The notes: a model not told the origin generated them from the letters alone. Counted from the first letter of the stretch, positions 39,954-54,634 are shown. The stretch is DNA of 64,000 bases from Psychrobacter glacincola (GCF_904846075.1 NZ_CAJGZH010000003.1:1-64000); one strand, 5' to 3'. Made by a program: numbers and translations.

Positions 39954-42319
<2,366 letters not shown>

Positions 42320-42532
42320 AATGATTCCAATATAAGAGGGTTAAAAAGCATTGGCGCATGCGACAATTATTTAGTATATAACATCGATCTAACAAATTAA
42401 TGTTATATATTTTGTGCATGACGCGATCTAATACCGTCAATGGTTAGAACAGTGGCGCTACTGTCTTAATAAAAAAATACAAGACAATGCGCCACTTTAT
42501 CAGCCATAACCAATTCGGCTTAACCCGTTAAA

Positions 42533-44077
42533 TTAATAACTGTGATTTTGTTTAAAGGTCTCTAAAGATGACTTCAAACGACCTGCGATATCATCATTAT
42601 AATTCGCAGTATCATCAATCTCACGCATCAATTCACTTTGCTCATCATGCATATAGCGTAAGTAAGCTTCTTCAAAAGAACCGATTTTTTCGACAGGAAC
42701 GTCCGCTAAAAAGCCTTCATTCGATGCATAGATAACTGCAGCTTGCTCAGAGATTGACATTGGCTGATACTGCTTCTGCTTCATCAATTCAGTCACACGC
42801 TCACCATGATCAAGCTGTTCGCGAGTCGCGTCATCAAGATCTGATGCAAACTGAGCAAAGGCAGCCAATTCACGATACTGAGCTAGTGCAGTACGGATAC
42901 CACCAGATAGCTTCTTGATGATCTTAGTCTGAGCTGCCCCGCCCACACGAGATACCGAGATACCAGCGTTAACTGCTGGACGGATACCTGAGTTGAATAG
43001 GCTTGATTCTAAGAAAATCTGACCATCGGTGATTGAAATCACGTTAGTCGGTACGAATGCAGATACGTCACCAGCTTGGGTTTCAATAATTGGCAGTGCG
43101 GTTAAAGAACCGGTTTTACCAACTACTTCACCATTAGTGAACTTTTCTACGTAAGCCGCGTTTACGCGTGATGCACGCTCAAGTAAACGTGAATGTAAAT
43201 AGAATACATCACCAGGATACGCTTCACGACCTGGCGGACGACGTAGCAATAGTGAAATTTGACGATAAGCAACGGCTTGTTTTGATAAGTCATCAAATAC
43301 AATCAGTGCATCTTCACCGCGGTCACGGAAGTATTCGCCCATCGTACAACCTGAATACGGTGCGATATACTGTAGTGCTGCTGGTTCTGACGCTGAAGCG
43401 ACGACGACAGTCGTATATTCAAGGGCACCAGTTTGCTCAAGCTTGCGTACGACGTTTGCAATGGTAGAACGTTTCTGACCGATTGCGACGTATACACACT
43501 TGATACCAGATGATTTCTGCGCGATGATCGCATCGATAGCCATCGCGGTTTTACCCGTCTGACGGTCACCAATGATAAGCTCACGCTGACCACGACCAAT
43601 TGGAATCATAGTATCAACGGCTTTGTAACCCGTCATTACTGGTTGATCTACTGACTGACGATCAATAACGCCTGGGGCGATTTTTTCGACTTTGTCAGTC
43701 ATTTTGGCATCGATAGGACCTTTGCCATCAATAGGATTTCCCAAGGCGTCAACAACACGACCTAGCAGCTCAGGACCTACTGGTACTTCAAGAATACGAC
43801 CAGTACAATAGGCTTTTTGACCTTCTTGCAGCTTTAGGTAATCACCAAGTACTACCGCGCCGACAGAATCACGCTCTAAGTTAAGCGCCATTCCATAGAT
43901 TTCGCCTTCAAACTCAATCATTTCGCCGTACATGGCATCTTCAAGACCATGAATCTGCACGATACCGTCAGATACTTTGACAATCGTGCCTTCATTCTTT
44001 GCAGTTGCACCCGCATCAAGGTCTTGAATACGCTGCTTAATCAGGTTACTGATTTCCGCTGGATTCAATTGTTGCAT
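42533..44077 (-). CDS. atpA: F1Fo ATP synthase subunit alpha
   Basis: 514 aa. Nucleotide-binding, non-catalytic partner of beta. P-loop [16 protein letters not shown], conserved [40 protein letters not shown] and the signature region [21 protein letters not shown]-terminus [20 protein letters not shown] binds delta. Normal length (E. coli 513). Confidence 0.99.
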   Translation of the reverse strand: MQQLNPAEISNLIKQRIQDLDAGATAKNEGTIVKVSDGIVQIHGLEDAMYGEMIEFEGEIYGMALNLERDSVGAVVLGDYLKLQEGQKAYCTGRILEVPVGPELLGRVVDALGNPIDGKGPIDAKMTDKVEKIAPGVIDRQSVDQPVMTGYKAVDTMIPIGRGQRELIIGDRQTGKTAMAIDAIIAQKSSGIKCVYVAIGQKRSTIANVVRKLEQTGALEYTTVVVASASEPAALQYIAPYSGCTMGEYFRDRGEDALIVFDDLSKQAVAYRQISLLLRRPPGREAYPGDVFYLHSRLLERASRVNAAYVEKFTNGEVVGKTGSLTALPIIETQAGDVSAFVPTNVISITDGQIFLESSLFNSGIRPAVNAGISVSRVGGAAQTKIIKKLSGGIRTALAQYRELAAFAQFASDLDDATREQLDHGERVTELMKQKQYQPMSISEQAAVIYASNEGFLADVPVEKIGSFEEAYLRYMHDEQSELMREIDDTANYNDDIAGRLKSSLETFKQNHSY

Positions 44078-44170
44078 TGCCTTGTTTCCTTTAATTTATG
44101 ATAACCCGCCCACTGACTTAAATGCTCTTACTTTCACGCAAATCATAGATGACTGCGCTGGTAAATGGCA

Positions 44171-44794
44171 TTAGGCCGTTAGCTGTGTTTTTAACTGTTG
44201 TAACTTGCCGCGCATCGAATCATCAATGATTTTGTCACCGACTTTGATGGTAGCGCCTGCCAATAGACTTGGATCGACCGACTCATGAATCACCACACTA
44301 GCATTTAACGATGCAGCAAGGCGCGTTTGAAGCATTTCACGCTGAGCCTCAGTCAATGGATAGGCAGAGGTCACGTAAGCATCAAGCTGCTTTAAGCTTA
44401 TTGCCTTGTGGCGGCGATAATGCTCATAAACTTCAGGAAGCAGCGCCAGACGCTCTTGCTGCGCCAACTGCTTAATAAAATTATTGAGCGCTGGTGACAC
44501 TTTAGGATAGCTAATACTATTACCATAACGAGAGCCTTTGCTCTCGCCTAGTAGCTGTTTAAAAGCAGAGTCGCTATCACCAGCCACTTGTGAGTCATAA
44601 AGATCAACCAAAGCAGCTGACTTATGCTCAGCCGTAACGGCTGGATTTTCTAGCCATGTACGGAACGCTTTGTCATTGACAATTGCACTGGCGACAAACA
44701 AGAAATTTTCCCACTCGTTTACAGCCCCGTTTTCGTTGGCATAGTCAAACGCGGCTTTAGCGTAGGGTCGTGCTAAGGTTGATAAGTCAGCCAT
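44171..44794 (-). CDS. atpH: F1Fo ATP synthase subunit delta
   Basis: 207 aa, about 30 longer than E. coli AtpH (177). Stator subunit joining the b dimer to F1. N-terminal helical domain ([19 protein letters not shown]) and C-terminal domain ([26 protein letters not shown]) are typical. The extra residues lie at about 70-98 ([20 protein letters not shown]...), between the last N-domain helices, and look like a surface loop. Between atpF and atpA. Confidence 0.95.
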   Translation of the reverse strand: MADLSTLARPYAKAAFDYANENGAVNEWENFLFVASAIVNDKAFRTWLENPAVTAEHKSAALVDLYDSQVAGDSDSAFKQLLGESKGSRYGNSISYPKVSPALNNFIKQLAQQERLALLPEVYEHYRRHKAISLKQLDAYVTSAYPLTEAQREMLQTRLAASLNASVVIHESVDPSLLAGATIKVGDKIIDDSMRGKLQQLKTQLTA

Positions 44795-44807
44795 TATATC
44801 CTCACAG

Positions 44808-45278
44808 TTACAGCTTTGCCGCCAGTTGGTCTAACATACTGGCATGTTTTTGCACATCGACTTTGTCTTGCAAAATCTTTTCTGCACCAAGTACAGCCAG
44901 TTCAGCAACTTGGGCACGTAATGATTCACGCGCTTGATTGATTTCTTGGTCGATAGACGCTTGCGCTTGTTGGCGAATGCGCTCGCCTTCCACTTGGGCC
45001 TGCATTTTTGCATCTTCGACAAGCTGGTTGGCACTCTTGTTCGCTTGCTCGATTAAAGCAGCAGCTTTGGTCTTTGCAAGATCAAGCTCCTGCTGGACGT
45101 CTTGCTCAGCGGTCGCCAGATCTGCTTTTGCTTTTTCTGCGGCATTCAGGCCTTCAGCAATTTTACGCTGACGCTCATTGATGGCACCAATAAGTGGTGG
45201 CCACACGAATTTCATGCAGAACATCACAAAGATTGCAAAAGCAATGGCTTGACCGATGAGGGTAGAATTGATATTCAC
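44808..45278 (-). CDS. atpF: F1Fo ATP synthase subunit b
   Basis: 156 aa, same as E. coli. N-terminal membrane helix ([20 protein letters not shown]) followed by a long charged helix ([20 protein letters not shown] onward) that dimerises as the peripheral stalk. It ends 13 bases before the atpH start. Confidence 0.98.
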   Translation of the reverse strand: MNINSTLIGQAIAFAIFVMFCMKFVWPPLIGAINERQRKIAEGLNAAEKAKADLATAEQDVQQELDLAKTKAAALIEQANKSANQLVEDAKMQAQVEGERIRQQAQASIDQEINQARESLRAQVAELAVLGAEKILQDKVDVQKHASMLDQLAAKL

Positions 45279-45395
45279 GTGATCACCTCTTTGTTAATGA
45301 AAAATCAGTTTCATTGATCATATTTGATAGCCAAACTTTGGCTATGGTTAACATACAAACTTTGACTACCAAACATTTACAACTGAGCTTTCTGA

Positions 45396-45662
<267 letters not shown>

Positions 45663-45677
45663 CTATTGAATGTCTAA

Positions 45678-47231
<1,554 letters not shown>

Positions 47232-47630
47232 CTAGCGTATATGCCACAACATCCAACTGTGACTAATTTGCATTACCATAAAACCGATAAACAGCGCAGG
47301 CGCAGATAGGGGTTGTACGGTAATAAAAATTAGTGCGAAACCAAACACAGTCAATAGCCATTTGGCCATTTGACCTCGATATAGCTGGCTAACAATATGT
47401 TGGCGCGCGCGATATCCAGTGTACCAAAAGATAAAAAAAGCAAATACAGCTTGGGTAGCAAAGCTGAGTAGCGCACCAATAGCGGCGCTTTTTGCAACAG
47501 TAAGCTCACTATGTAGCCAACTGGTATCTAAAGCCCAAGCAATAATAATAAGGATAAATAGTATCCAAGCTTGGCGTTTGATATAGATGCCAATTTTATC
47601 TTTTTGTGTGCGTTTGGCAGGCTTGGTCAT
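47232..47630 (-). CDS. atpI: ATP synthase subunit I
   Basis: 132 aa. Small polytopic membrane protein that helps assemble the c-ring in some bacteria. After a basic N-terminus (TKPAKRTQKDKIGIYIKRQA) come about four hydrophobic helices (WILFILIIIAWALD, AAIGALLSFATQAVFAFFIFW, WLLTVFGFALIFITV, LFIGFMVMQISHSWML). Sequence similarity in this family is low; the call rests on length, membrane pattern and position upstream of atpB on the same strand. Confidence 0.8.
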   Translation of the reverse strand: MTKPAKRTQKDKIGIYIKRQAWILFILIIIAWALDTSWLHSELTVAKSAAIGALLSFATQAVFAFFIFWYTGYRARQHIVSQLYRGQMAKWLLTVFGFALIFITVQPLSAPALFIGFMVMQISHSWMLWHIR

Positions 47631-47921
47631 CGGTAATGCAATCCTATAGCCTTACAGCATTGGGATAAGGTGGCAATATAACATCGTCGCGACACTTTTA
47701 TCCGTGAACGGCTCACTCTACAGGTGTTACCTTTTAACCAAAATAAAACGCCACTTATTATAAGGGGCATACCACCGTTAAGCAAGAAAAATATACCTTT
47801 TATCAGTGTCCTAGCTGAATCACTCATAGACATCATAGTTACTGACCAATGGATAACACCCAAAATATGACTACATAATGGCTGCTAAAGCGTTGCAAGC
47901 CACTATGGTTAATCAGTTATC

Positions 47922-48812
47922 CTACGATATACATTGATAGATTTGCTGTGCCATCGTCTGCCAACCACTCACAAAGTCTTTACTATTGCTCATATCTTCA
48001 GGTTGCACAGTGGTTTTTACAGGCTGTAACTTAGCGAGTAAACCTTTGGCTGGTTGACTTGGGCTAACCAGACACATTTGCTTGGCTGGACGCTTCTCAT
48101 TTAGCCAGCGTATTTGGCTTGCTCGTGGTGCCAAATGGTGGTCAGTGCTTAAACTGCCAACAAGCTTTAGGTTTGTGCTGGATTCGATGTATTGATAAGC
48201 ATCATGATAGGCCCAATAAGGCTGGGTTTGCTGCTTGCCTTTAGCTTGTTTTACGAAAGATGCCACTCCCCTATCCATTCGCTGAGCAAATTTTTGTGCA
48301 TTGGCGTGATAAAGTGCTTTATATTGCGGATTGGCATGGCTATGAATCACGGCAAGGGCACGAGTCATGGCTTTGGCATTTTCAGGATCTAACCATATAT
48401 GTGGATCCAAGGTGCCAGCAATAGGCTTGCCTTGGACGTCACGTAGCGGATGACGATTAAAGGCATCAAATTCAAATAAGGCAATCGCATTGGGTGCGGT
48501 ATTAAGGCTTGCCGCCAAGTTATTTTCTAAGGGCTCACCAAACCACACGACAAATTTACTGTCCTGAATGGCTTTAATATCGCCTGGGCTGATACTGCCA
48601 TGATGACCTACCTCCCCTGCCTGCAATAACTGCTTGGCGGGCGGTGAACCTTCAGTCACTGCTTGACTCAATAAAAACAATGGATAATTACTCACGCTGA
48701 CTGTTGCCGCTTGTGCACTCACAGTAAAGACGCCTGATGCAACTATGCCCGTAATGAACCATCGCTGTAGTATAATGGTTGAGCTTAAAAAATATTTGAG
48801 AACTGAGTTCAT
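47922..48812 (-). CDS. znuA: zinc ABC transporter substrate-binding protein
   Basis: 296 aa from the ATG at 48812 (MNSVLKYFLS); an upstream in-frame start would give an unusual N-terminus. Signal peptide ending VSAQA. Cluster A-1 metal-binding fold: His in EVGHHGSISPGDI, DPHIWLDPENAKAM, AYHDAYQYIE, and later STDHHLAPRASQIRW. The His-rich loop found in E. coli ZnuA is short here. It lies on the minus strand, divergent from zur-znuC-znuB with a Zur box between, so the four genes form one zinc regulon. Confidence 0.92.
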   Translation of the reverse strand: MNSVLKYFLSSTIILQRWFITGIVASGVFTVSAQAATVSVSNYPLFLLSQAVTEGSPPAKQLLQAGEVGHHGSISPGDIKAIQDSKFVVWFGEPLENNLAASLNTAPNAIALFEFDAFNRHPLRDVQGKPIAGTLDPHIWLDPENAKAMTRALAVIHSHANPQYKALYHANAQKFAQRMDRGVASFVKQAKGKQQTQPYWAYHDAYQYIESSTNLKLVGSLSTDHHLAPRASQIRWLNEKRPAKQMCLVSPSQPAKGLLAKLQPVKTTVQPEDMSNSKDFVSGWQTMAQQIYQCIS

Positions 48813-48941
48813 AATAGATTCTTTAATGTATGAAAGATAAAATATAAGTGGAAACATTTAGACGTTATCGCCGTTGTATCTGAGTGATCATTAAGGTATC
48901 AATAAATAAGCCAAGATCACTTATCTGCTCTTATTTTTAGT

Positions 48942-48958
48942 ATGTTATACTATAACAT
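48942..48958. promoter_or_regulatory. Zur operator
   Basis: ATGTTATA-C-TATAACAT, a perfect 8+1+8 palindrome in the divergent znuA/zur region, 50 bases upstream of the zur start. It matches the core of the gammaproteobacterial Zur box (TGTTATANTATAACA). Zinc-loaded Zur should repress both directions from here. Confidence 0.88.
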
Positions 48959-49008
48959 TATAAATTACTATAATAACAGTGCCATTTTATTTCGTAGGAG
49001 CTTGCACC

Positions 49009-49602
49009 ATGTCCACCAGTTTATCAGTCTGCGAACATTTACATGATGTGCAGGACTTTACACCGCATGACGTGATCGAGCGCCTAATGGCAGCAAAAGA
49101 ACAATGTCGCCTGAACGGTGCACGCTTTACCCCATTGCGCCAGCAAATATATCAATTGGTATTGGCAGCCAATAAGCCTATCGGTGCATATGATTTGATC
49201 ACGCAATTGCAGCAAATGCGCTTATCAGAGCCTAATAACAATGATGACAGCAGCGAAGCGTTTAACTCGCAACAGCACCCAATGAAAGCGGCATCTAAAG
49301 AAATTAGCTCTAAAAAACAAGCGCCAAAAAATGTCGCGCCACCCACTGTTTATCGTAGTCTTGAGTTTTTATTGAGTGAAGGCTTGATACATCAATTGAC
49401 CTCTATCAATGCTTATGTGCCCTGCTGTCACCCACGCGCCCAGCATACCGCAGCATTTTTAATCTGTGGTCAATGTCAGCGTGTACAAGAATGTAGCAGT
49501 GTGCCCGTACAGGAAATGATGAGTTTTGCTGAGCAAGACGTTGGCTTTATCGTGGAACGCAGTGTGATTGAGCTGAGTGGTCGTTGCCAAGCGTGCCAGT
49601 AA
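49009..49602 (+). CDS. zur: zinc uptake regulator Zur
   Basis: 197 aa from the ATG at 49009 (AGGAG upstream). Fur-family winged helix: LNGARFTPLRQQIYQLVLAANKPIGAYDLI, then PTVYRSLEFLLSEGLIHQL, and a metal-binding C-terminal domain with structural Cys pairs (FLICGQCQRV, GRCQACQ) plus CCHPRAQH. Residues 72-110, between the second and third DNA-binding helices, are a polar low-complexity insertion (Asn, Asp, Ser, Lys) that most Zur proteins lack. First gene of zur-znuC-znuB. Confidence 0.93.
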   Translation: MSTSLSVCEHLHDVQDFTPHDVIERLMAAKEQCRLNGARFTPLRQQIYQLVLAANKPIGAYDLITQLQQMRLSEPNNNDDSSEAFNSQQHPMKAASKEISSKKQAPKNVAPPTVYRSLEFLLSEGLIHQLTSINAYVPCCHPRAQHTAAFLICGQCQRVQECSSVPVQEMMSFAEQDVGFIVERSVIELSGRCQACQ

Positions 49603-49682
49603 CACACCCTAACCACTGAAGCCTAAGTCATTGTCCTCCGTTTTTTATTTGTATTACTCATTCACTTATTGGTTGCCATACT

Positions 49683-50480
49683 ATGAGCCTGTCTACCTCA
49701 CCGTCTAATCAACCGAACTTTTCCACTGTTGATGGTAATACCATTAACACTGCGAGTAAACTGCTGAGCCTAAGCGATGTCAGCTACGACATTGGGCATC
49801 AACGCTTACTCTCACATATTGATATTGACATTGCGGTTAATGAAACAGTCAGTCTTATTGGACCCAATGGCGCTGGTAAGTCAACGTTGGTTAAACTTAT
49901 TTTGGGATTGATTGAGCCAACCAAAGGGCATATTAACTCTCATCAAAAGTTACAGCTTGGCTATGTGCCGCAGCGCTTTGCTGTACCGCCGATATTGCCA
50001 TTACGAGTCTGCGATTTATTCGCACAAGCGGATAAAAGGCGCTTAACGTCTGAGCAGCGTCAATTTATTTTTGATAACTTGTCATTGACGCACTTACTAT
50101 CGCGACAAATGCTGCACCTGTCGGGTGGTGAGACACAAAGGGTCTTGCTCGCGCGAGCACTGTTAGACAAACCCAACTTATTGATTTTAGATGAGCCGAT
50201 GCAAGGACTGGACCCTGATACTGAGGTTTGGCTCTATCAGTTTATTGATGAGCTGCCGGAGTTTTTGCGTTGTGCCATGCTGGTGGTATCGCATGATCTG
50301 CATTGGGTCATGAAAGGCAGTCGACGCGTGATTTGTCTTAATAAGCATATTTGCTGTGAGGGACAACCAAGCGAGCTTGCCATTAGTAGTGAATTTCAAA
50401 AACTATTTGGGCATCATTATGAGCAGCCTTATGTACATCAACCGCATGCCTGTGAGCATCACGCCCCAAGCGAACTATAA
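49683..50480 (+). CDS. znuC: zinc ABC transporter ATP-binding protein
   Basis: 265 aa. Walker A GPNGAGKST, signature LSGGETQRVLLARALL, Walker B LLILDEPMQGLD, H-loop VVSHDLHWVM. An extra N-terminal polar segment of about 25 residues and a His-rich C-terminus (HHYEQPYVHQPHACEHH) flank the domain; the latter may bind zinc. 80 bases downstream of zur. Confidence 0.96.
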   Translation: MSLSTSPSNQPNFSTVDGNTINTASKLLSLSDVSYDIGHQRLLSHIDIDIAVNETVSLIGPNGAGKSTLVKLILGLIEPTKGHINSHQKLQLGYVPQRFAVPPILPLRVCDLFAQADKRRLTSEQRQFIFDNLSLTHLLSRQMLHLSGGETQRVLLARALLDKPNLLILDEPMQGLDPDTEVWLYQFIDELPEFLRCAMLVVSHDLHWVMKGSRRVICLNKHICCEGQPSELAISSEFQKLFGHHYEQPYVHQPHACEHHAPSEL

Positions 50481-50586
50481 TCATTAAGGCGCGTTGAACA
50501 TTCACAAATATAAAATATATTGAAGCTTGATACATCAAACACATATCGAGCGTTGAGCTTTATAAAAACTTTTACGGATATTTATT

Positions 50587-51405
50587 ATGACTGCTTGGTT
50601 AGCCATCATTGCCCCCGCTTGGATCGCTGGCAGTATTTTAGCGCTACTATCAGCGCCTTTAGGTTGCTTAGTCTTGTGGCGACGTATGGCCTTTTTTGCT
50701 GATGCTTTAGCACATGGTACCTTGCTTGGCGTGGCTTTAGCAGTATGGTGGCAATTACCTATGGGTATTGGCATTGCCTTGGTCAGCGTCATGGTGGTGC
50801 TAGGGCTGGTATTAATCGATGATGAGCGCCTGCCTGTCGATGCGGTTTTGGCGGTCGTGGCGGTGTCATTGTTATGCTTAGGCTTATTGGCTTTGACCCA
50901 GTTGACTGACCAACAAGCAAACGTACTGGGGTTTTTGTTTGGTAATTTGCTAGAGCTTGATTGGGAAGACTTGCCCTTACTTGCCGGTAGCGTGCTGGTA
51001 GGGCTCGGTCTACTCATGTATATATGGCCTGCACAAATTAAGCTTGCCACTCATGAAGCATTGGCGCGTATTCAAGGTGTTAATCCGACACGCCAGCGGC
51101 TGTTCTTTATGGGCGTATTGGCGGGATTTTGTGCGATTGCCCTGCAAGCGGTTGGTAGTTTACTAATCAGCGGTCTATTGGTATTACCAGCATTAACGGC
51201 ACGTTTGTGGTCATCATCGCCAAAACAAATGGTCGTTATATCGCTACTGATCGCACAGCTTGGCGTGACACTAGGCGTTTGGGGAAGCATCTGGCTAGAT
51301 ATTCAGACAGGACTTGCTATCGTATTAATATTAGCCATTTTATTTTTTATCGCGCTGATTTTCTCAAAGCTCAGCATTGCAAAAATTTGGTCAGCGCGCC
51401 GCTAG
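50587..51405 (+). CDS. znuB: zinc ABC transporter permease
   Basis: 272 aa, ABC-3 type inner-membrane permease with about eight hydrophobic segments. Typical motifs: LGCLVLWRRMAFFADALAHG, HEALARIQGVNP and the late conserved GSLLISGLLVLPALTARLWS. 106 bases after znuC; last gene of the zinc operon. No clear terminator seen in 51406-51656. Confidence 0.95.
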   Translation: MTAWLAIIAPAWIAGSILALLSAPLGCLVLWRRMAFFADALAHGTLLGVALAVWWQLPMGIGIALVSVMVVLGLVLIDDERLPVDAVLAVVAVSLLCLGLLALTQLTDQQANVLGFLFGNLLELDWEDLPLLAGSVLVGLGLLMYIWPAQIKLATHEALARIQGVNPTRQRLFFMGVLAGFCAIALQAVGSLLISGLLVLPALTARLWSSSPKQMVVISLLIAQLGVTLGVWGSIWLDIQTGLAIVLILAILFFIALIFSKLSIAKIWSARR

Positions 51406-51656
51406 ACACATTATGGTTCACATAAAGTCGCTGGTTTTTTTATCCTCTTATCCAACTTTATTTCATCAATATGATAGAGCTTTCATTTACTTTATGTTAT
51501 AAACTTGCCCTAATACCATCGACATACTAGCGGCGTCAAGCCAAAAAACATATTGGTCAGACCAAAATTTATTAGTCTACTCGATGCAGGACATCTATTT
51601 ATCTATCATTCGTTTTAACAGCATCACTTATTTCGATTCGATGAGGGACTGACCTA

Positions 51657-52502
51657 ATGCTAAGCTATCCTGTTAATAACATTAGCACACCAGATGAACA
51701 GGTAAACATACTACAAATCACAGATTTGCATTTATCCACGCCTGTTTCTTCTAGTGTTGATGGCGATACTAATAATAGCGAAGCCTCTGTCTGTCAGCAG
51801 TGCTTTGAAACAGTACTACAGCAAGCATTGAGTAGCGACATTCGCTGCGATTTGATTATCGTGACTGGCGACTTAGTCAATGAAGTGAAACCCGCTATTT
51901 ACGATCATATTTTTGAGGTATTGCAAGCGACCCATATTCCTTTTGCTTGTATTGCGGGCAATCATGATGTGACGGATGAGATAGGCAGTGACTTACCATT
52001 CTTTGAGCGCGAACTGATTGCTCAACCTGCCGACCCGCGCTTGCTAAGCCGGCATGTCATTGAGACTGATCGTTGGCAGCTGTTGTTATTAGACTCATCC
52101 ATCACGGGCAAAGTCGCGGGCGAGATAACGCCTACCGATATTGACTGGTTATGCGAGAGACTCGATGCTTGTGATAAGCCTGCGCTGATTGCTCTACATC
52201 ACCATGTCATTCCCGTAGACTCTGACTGGATTGACACGCATATGGCAGAGAATAGTGAGGCCTTTTGGCAGCATCTGTTAGGATTTGACCATCTCAAGGT
52301 CATTATCAGTGGTCACACGCACCAAGAGCAGGTCCGCCATCGTCAAGGAGTCACGGTCTATAGTACGCCATCTACTTGCTACCAGTTCAAGCCTTATGAG
52401 AATGATTTTTCCTATGATAAAAGCGTCGCGCCCGGTTACCGTTGGTTGCAATTAGCCAACAATGGAAAGGTTGCAAGCTGGGTAGAAAGACTGGATACTT
52501 GA
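51657..52502 (+). CDS. cpdA: 3',5'-cyclic-AMP phosphodiesterase-like metallophosphoesterase
   Basis: 281 aa. Calcineurin-type metal-binding motifs in order: QITDLHL, VTGDLVNE, IAGNHDVTD, LHHHVIPVDS, ISGHTHQEQV, all intact. Length and layout fit CpdA/Icc, which lowers cAMP in E. coli; related family members act on other substrates, so the substrate is inferred. Single gene; the downstream 490 bases hold no other gene. Confidence 0.82.
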   Translation: MLSYPVNNISTPDEQVNILQITDLHLSTPVSSSVDGDTNNSEASVCQQCFETVLQQALSSDIRCDLIIVTGDLVNEVKPAIYDHIFEVLQATHIPFACIAGNHDVTDEIGSDLPFFERELIAQPADPRLLSRHVIETDRWQLLLLDSSITGKVAGEITPTDIDWLCERLDACDKPALIALHHHVIPVDSDWIDTHMAENSEAFWQHLLGFDHLKVIISGHTHQEQVRHRQGVTVYSTPSTCYQFKPYENDFSYDKSVAPGYRWLQLANNGKVASWVERLDT

Positions 52503-52995
52503 CGCCCAGATTTATTGGCGCCCATACTGATGTGAGCCTTTATATTTCAAGCTATTGACTGATATTTCTGAGTTCAGAATACAATGACTGGCATGGTAAA
52601 AGCGACATGATGATGAAAAATGACTTCATTATTGTCAGAAACAATGATACAACGTATAAAACGAAATGAGGACTGCCTAGTATCTGGTATTAGGTAGAAT
52701 TATAATAGCTAGGATGGCTAAATCGATCACAGCTAAGTCTTCACAGTCAGTGATTTGTCGCATTATTAAGACAACGCTATTTAAATAAAAATATGCATAA
52801 CCATATACCTGACCATTGATAGATTGCTTTGAGCATATCAAGATAACTGTACTATTAGATCCGCTGTGTTACTTGTGTTACCAAGTGGTAAAACGTTTTA
52901 TAAAGGGACAAATTATAGCGTTTATGACATTGATAGCGTCTTGTCTTTTGATACGTCGTTTTATTGAATTAATTTGAAAAAAGTAGGATACCCAT
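52503..52995. other. intergenic region upstream of dksA
   Basis: About 490 AT-rich bases. It contains a palindrome TTACCA-AG-TGGTAA at 52878-52891, about 105 bases before dksA, a possible operator. Also a weak resemblance to the MITE end near 52668 (TGAGGAC..GCCTAGTA). No coding sequence seen. Confidence 0.5.
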
Positions 52996-53433
52996 ATGAG
53001 CACCCTGACCACGAATCCAAGTGAAGCTAAGTTTACTCCTTATGTGCCTGCCAAAGACGAAGAGTACATGTCTGATGCGCAGTTAGAGCACTTTAAGGCT
53101 ATATTATTGGATTGGAAGAGCCAACTGATTGGCGAAGCGGATCGCACCAAGACTTATATCCAAGACGAGTCCAGTGCTATGCCAGATATCAATGATCGTG
53201 CCACCCAAGAAGAAGAGTTTGCCCTCGCATTGCGTACGCGTGACCGTGAACGTAAGCTCATTCGCAAAATTGATAAATCTATGTCAGAAATTGAAAATGA
53301 TGATTATGGTTTTTGTGAAACTTGTGGCGTAGAGATTGGTCTGCGTCGTCTCGAAGCGCGCCCAACGGCTACCCAGTGTATCGATTGTAAGACCCTGTCT
53401 GAGATTAAAGAACGCCAAAATCAAGGCGCTTAA
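52996..53433 (+). CDS. dksA: RNA polymerase-binding transcription factor DksA
   Basis: 145 aa. Works with ppGpp through the RNA polymerase secondary channel. Coiled coil with the acidic tip residues (AMPDINDRATQEEEFALALR), then the zinc finger CETC...CIDC with GVEIGLRRLEARPTATQ between. ATG with AGGA upstream. Followed by a hairpin and gluQ; dksA-gluQ is a conserved pair in gammaproteobacteria. Confidence 0.98.
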   Translation: MSTLTTNPSEAKFTPYVPAKDEEYMSDAQLEHFKAILLDWKSQLIGEADRTKTYIQDESSAMPDINDRATQEEEFALALRTRDRERKLIRKIDKSMSEIENDDYGFCETCGVEIGLRRLEARPTATQCIDCKTLSEIKERQNQGA

Positions 53434-53471
53434 ACGAATTACGATTCATCTCAATAGTAGAATGTAAGCAT

Positions 53472-53498
53472 AAGCGACCATAACATGGTCGCTTATTG
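53472..53498 (+). terminator. hairpin/terminator after dksA
   Basis: AAGCGACCAT-AAC-ATGGTCGCTT, a perfect 10-bp stem, 38 bases after the dksA stop. The T-tail is poor (ATTGCGTTTT), so termination may be partial and gluQ may be read through. Confidence 0.6.
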
Positions 53499-53680
53499 CG
53501 TTTTAGCTGGTTGGTTTTTAGTCAATGGATCATGGCTGATACAGAGCTTTAAGCTTGCTTATATTGATTTGCTAACAAAACAGACTCATTTCACAAATAT
53601 CTTTTTACGGATATATTTATTATTCTATCTTCTACCTTTTTTACCGATAATTTCCTACTTTGAAAACTAACCTTATTCCT

Positions 53681-54622
53681 ATGCCCACTCCAATCATACC
53701 AGTACAGCCGATTGGTCGTTTTGCTCCCTCACCGACTGGTGAACTGCATCTTGGCTCATTGACGACTGCGCTTGCCAGCTTTTGCCATATAAAATCCATT
53801 GGTGGTAAATGGCTACTGCGTATTGAAGACACTGATACCGAACGCTGTGATCAGCAATTTACTGAGCAAATCTTGATTGATTTGGAAGCGCTTGGATTGT
53901 ACTGGGACGGTGATATCATTTATCAATCTGAGCGTATTGATATTTATAATGATTATCTACACTCAGCCCTGCATCCGCTCACTTATGGTTGTCAGTGCTC
54001 GCGTAAAGACTTGGAGCAATACTGGGCGCAAGAAGAGCTGAGCCCATCTTATGATGCTAACCCATTGCAACCAAATAGGAAGCGCTATCCACGCTGCTGC
54101 GTCAGCGCTGACCTTGATAGAGAGCAACATAAGCTACGCATACAGCTACCGAATTATAAGATTGGTTTTAACGACGGTATTCAAGGATTGCAGTGGGATA
54201 ATCCTCAGCAGACATTGGGTGATATGGTGGTACGTCGCCAAGATGGTATGATCAATTATATTTTGGCTGCCAGCCTTGATGATGGACTGCAACAAGTGAC
54301 ACATATTATGCGCGGTCTAGATATCCTACCCATGACGACAGCGCAAATCAGCATCATGGATGCCGCACGCTTACCTGCCATCGATCACTGGTATCACTTG
54401 CCACTGATATGTCATGCTGATGGACAAAAACTCTCCAAGCAAAACCTAGCACAACCCATTGATACACGAGATCCAAGTAAACTCATCGCCGATGCTTTAC
54501 AACTATTACAGCAACCAGCCGTCGATAGAGACACACCTACTCGTATGTTAAAGCAAGCCATTGCTCAATGGAACAGTACGCCGCTACAAGGCAAACAACA
54601 GTTAAATATGCCCAATGGATAA
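53681..54622 (+). CDS. gluQ: glutamyl-Q tRNA(Asp) synthetase
   Basis: 313 aa from the ATG at 53681; a TTG seven codons earlier is the alternative. Transfers glutamate to queuosine at position 34 of tRNA-Asp. Class I motifs: [15 protein letters not shown] (HIGH-like) and GQKLSKQN (KMSK-like). Possible zinc ligands in [13 protein letters not shown] and PRCC. It lacks the anticodon-binding domain of GltX, which fixes it as GluQ-RS. Downstream of dksA. Confidence 0.93.
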   Translation: MPTPIIPVQPIGRFAPSPTGELHLGSLTTALASFCHIKSIGGKWLLRIEDTDTERCDQQFTEQILIDLEALGLYWDGDIIYQSERIDIYNDYLHSALHPLTYGCQCSRKDLEQYWAQEELSPSYDANPLQPNRKRYPRCCVSADLDREQHKLRIQLPNYKIGFNDGIQGLQWDNPQQTLGDMVVRRQDGMINYILAASLDDGLQQVTHIMRGLDILPMTTAQISIMDAARLPAIDHWYHLPLICHADGQKLSKQNLAQPIDTRDPSKLIADALQLLQQPAVDRDTPTRMLKQAIAQWNSTPLQGKQQLNMPNG

Positions 54623-54634
54623 AAGCCAGCTAGC

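Noticed and set aside
47627-47863. 78-codon reading frame on the minus strand overlapping the atpI start (ATGA)
   Set aside because: It starts at TTG without a ribosome binding site, its second half has no protein-like composition, and the overlap can be chance. A hydrophobic stretch (GIFFLLNGGMPLIISGVLFW) makes it not impossible.
51640-51660. Resemblance of TGAGGGACTGACCTAATGCTAA to the MITE end
   Set aside because: Too short and gapped, and it spans the start of the phosphodiesterase gene.
52664-52685. Another MITE-end-like sequence (TGAGGAC..GCCTAGTA)
   Set aside because: Needs two gaps, and no partner end lies about 170 bases upstream.
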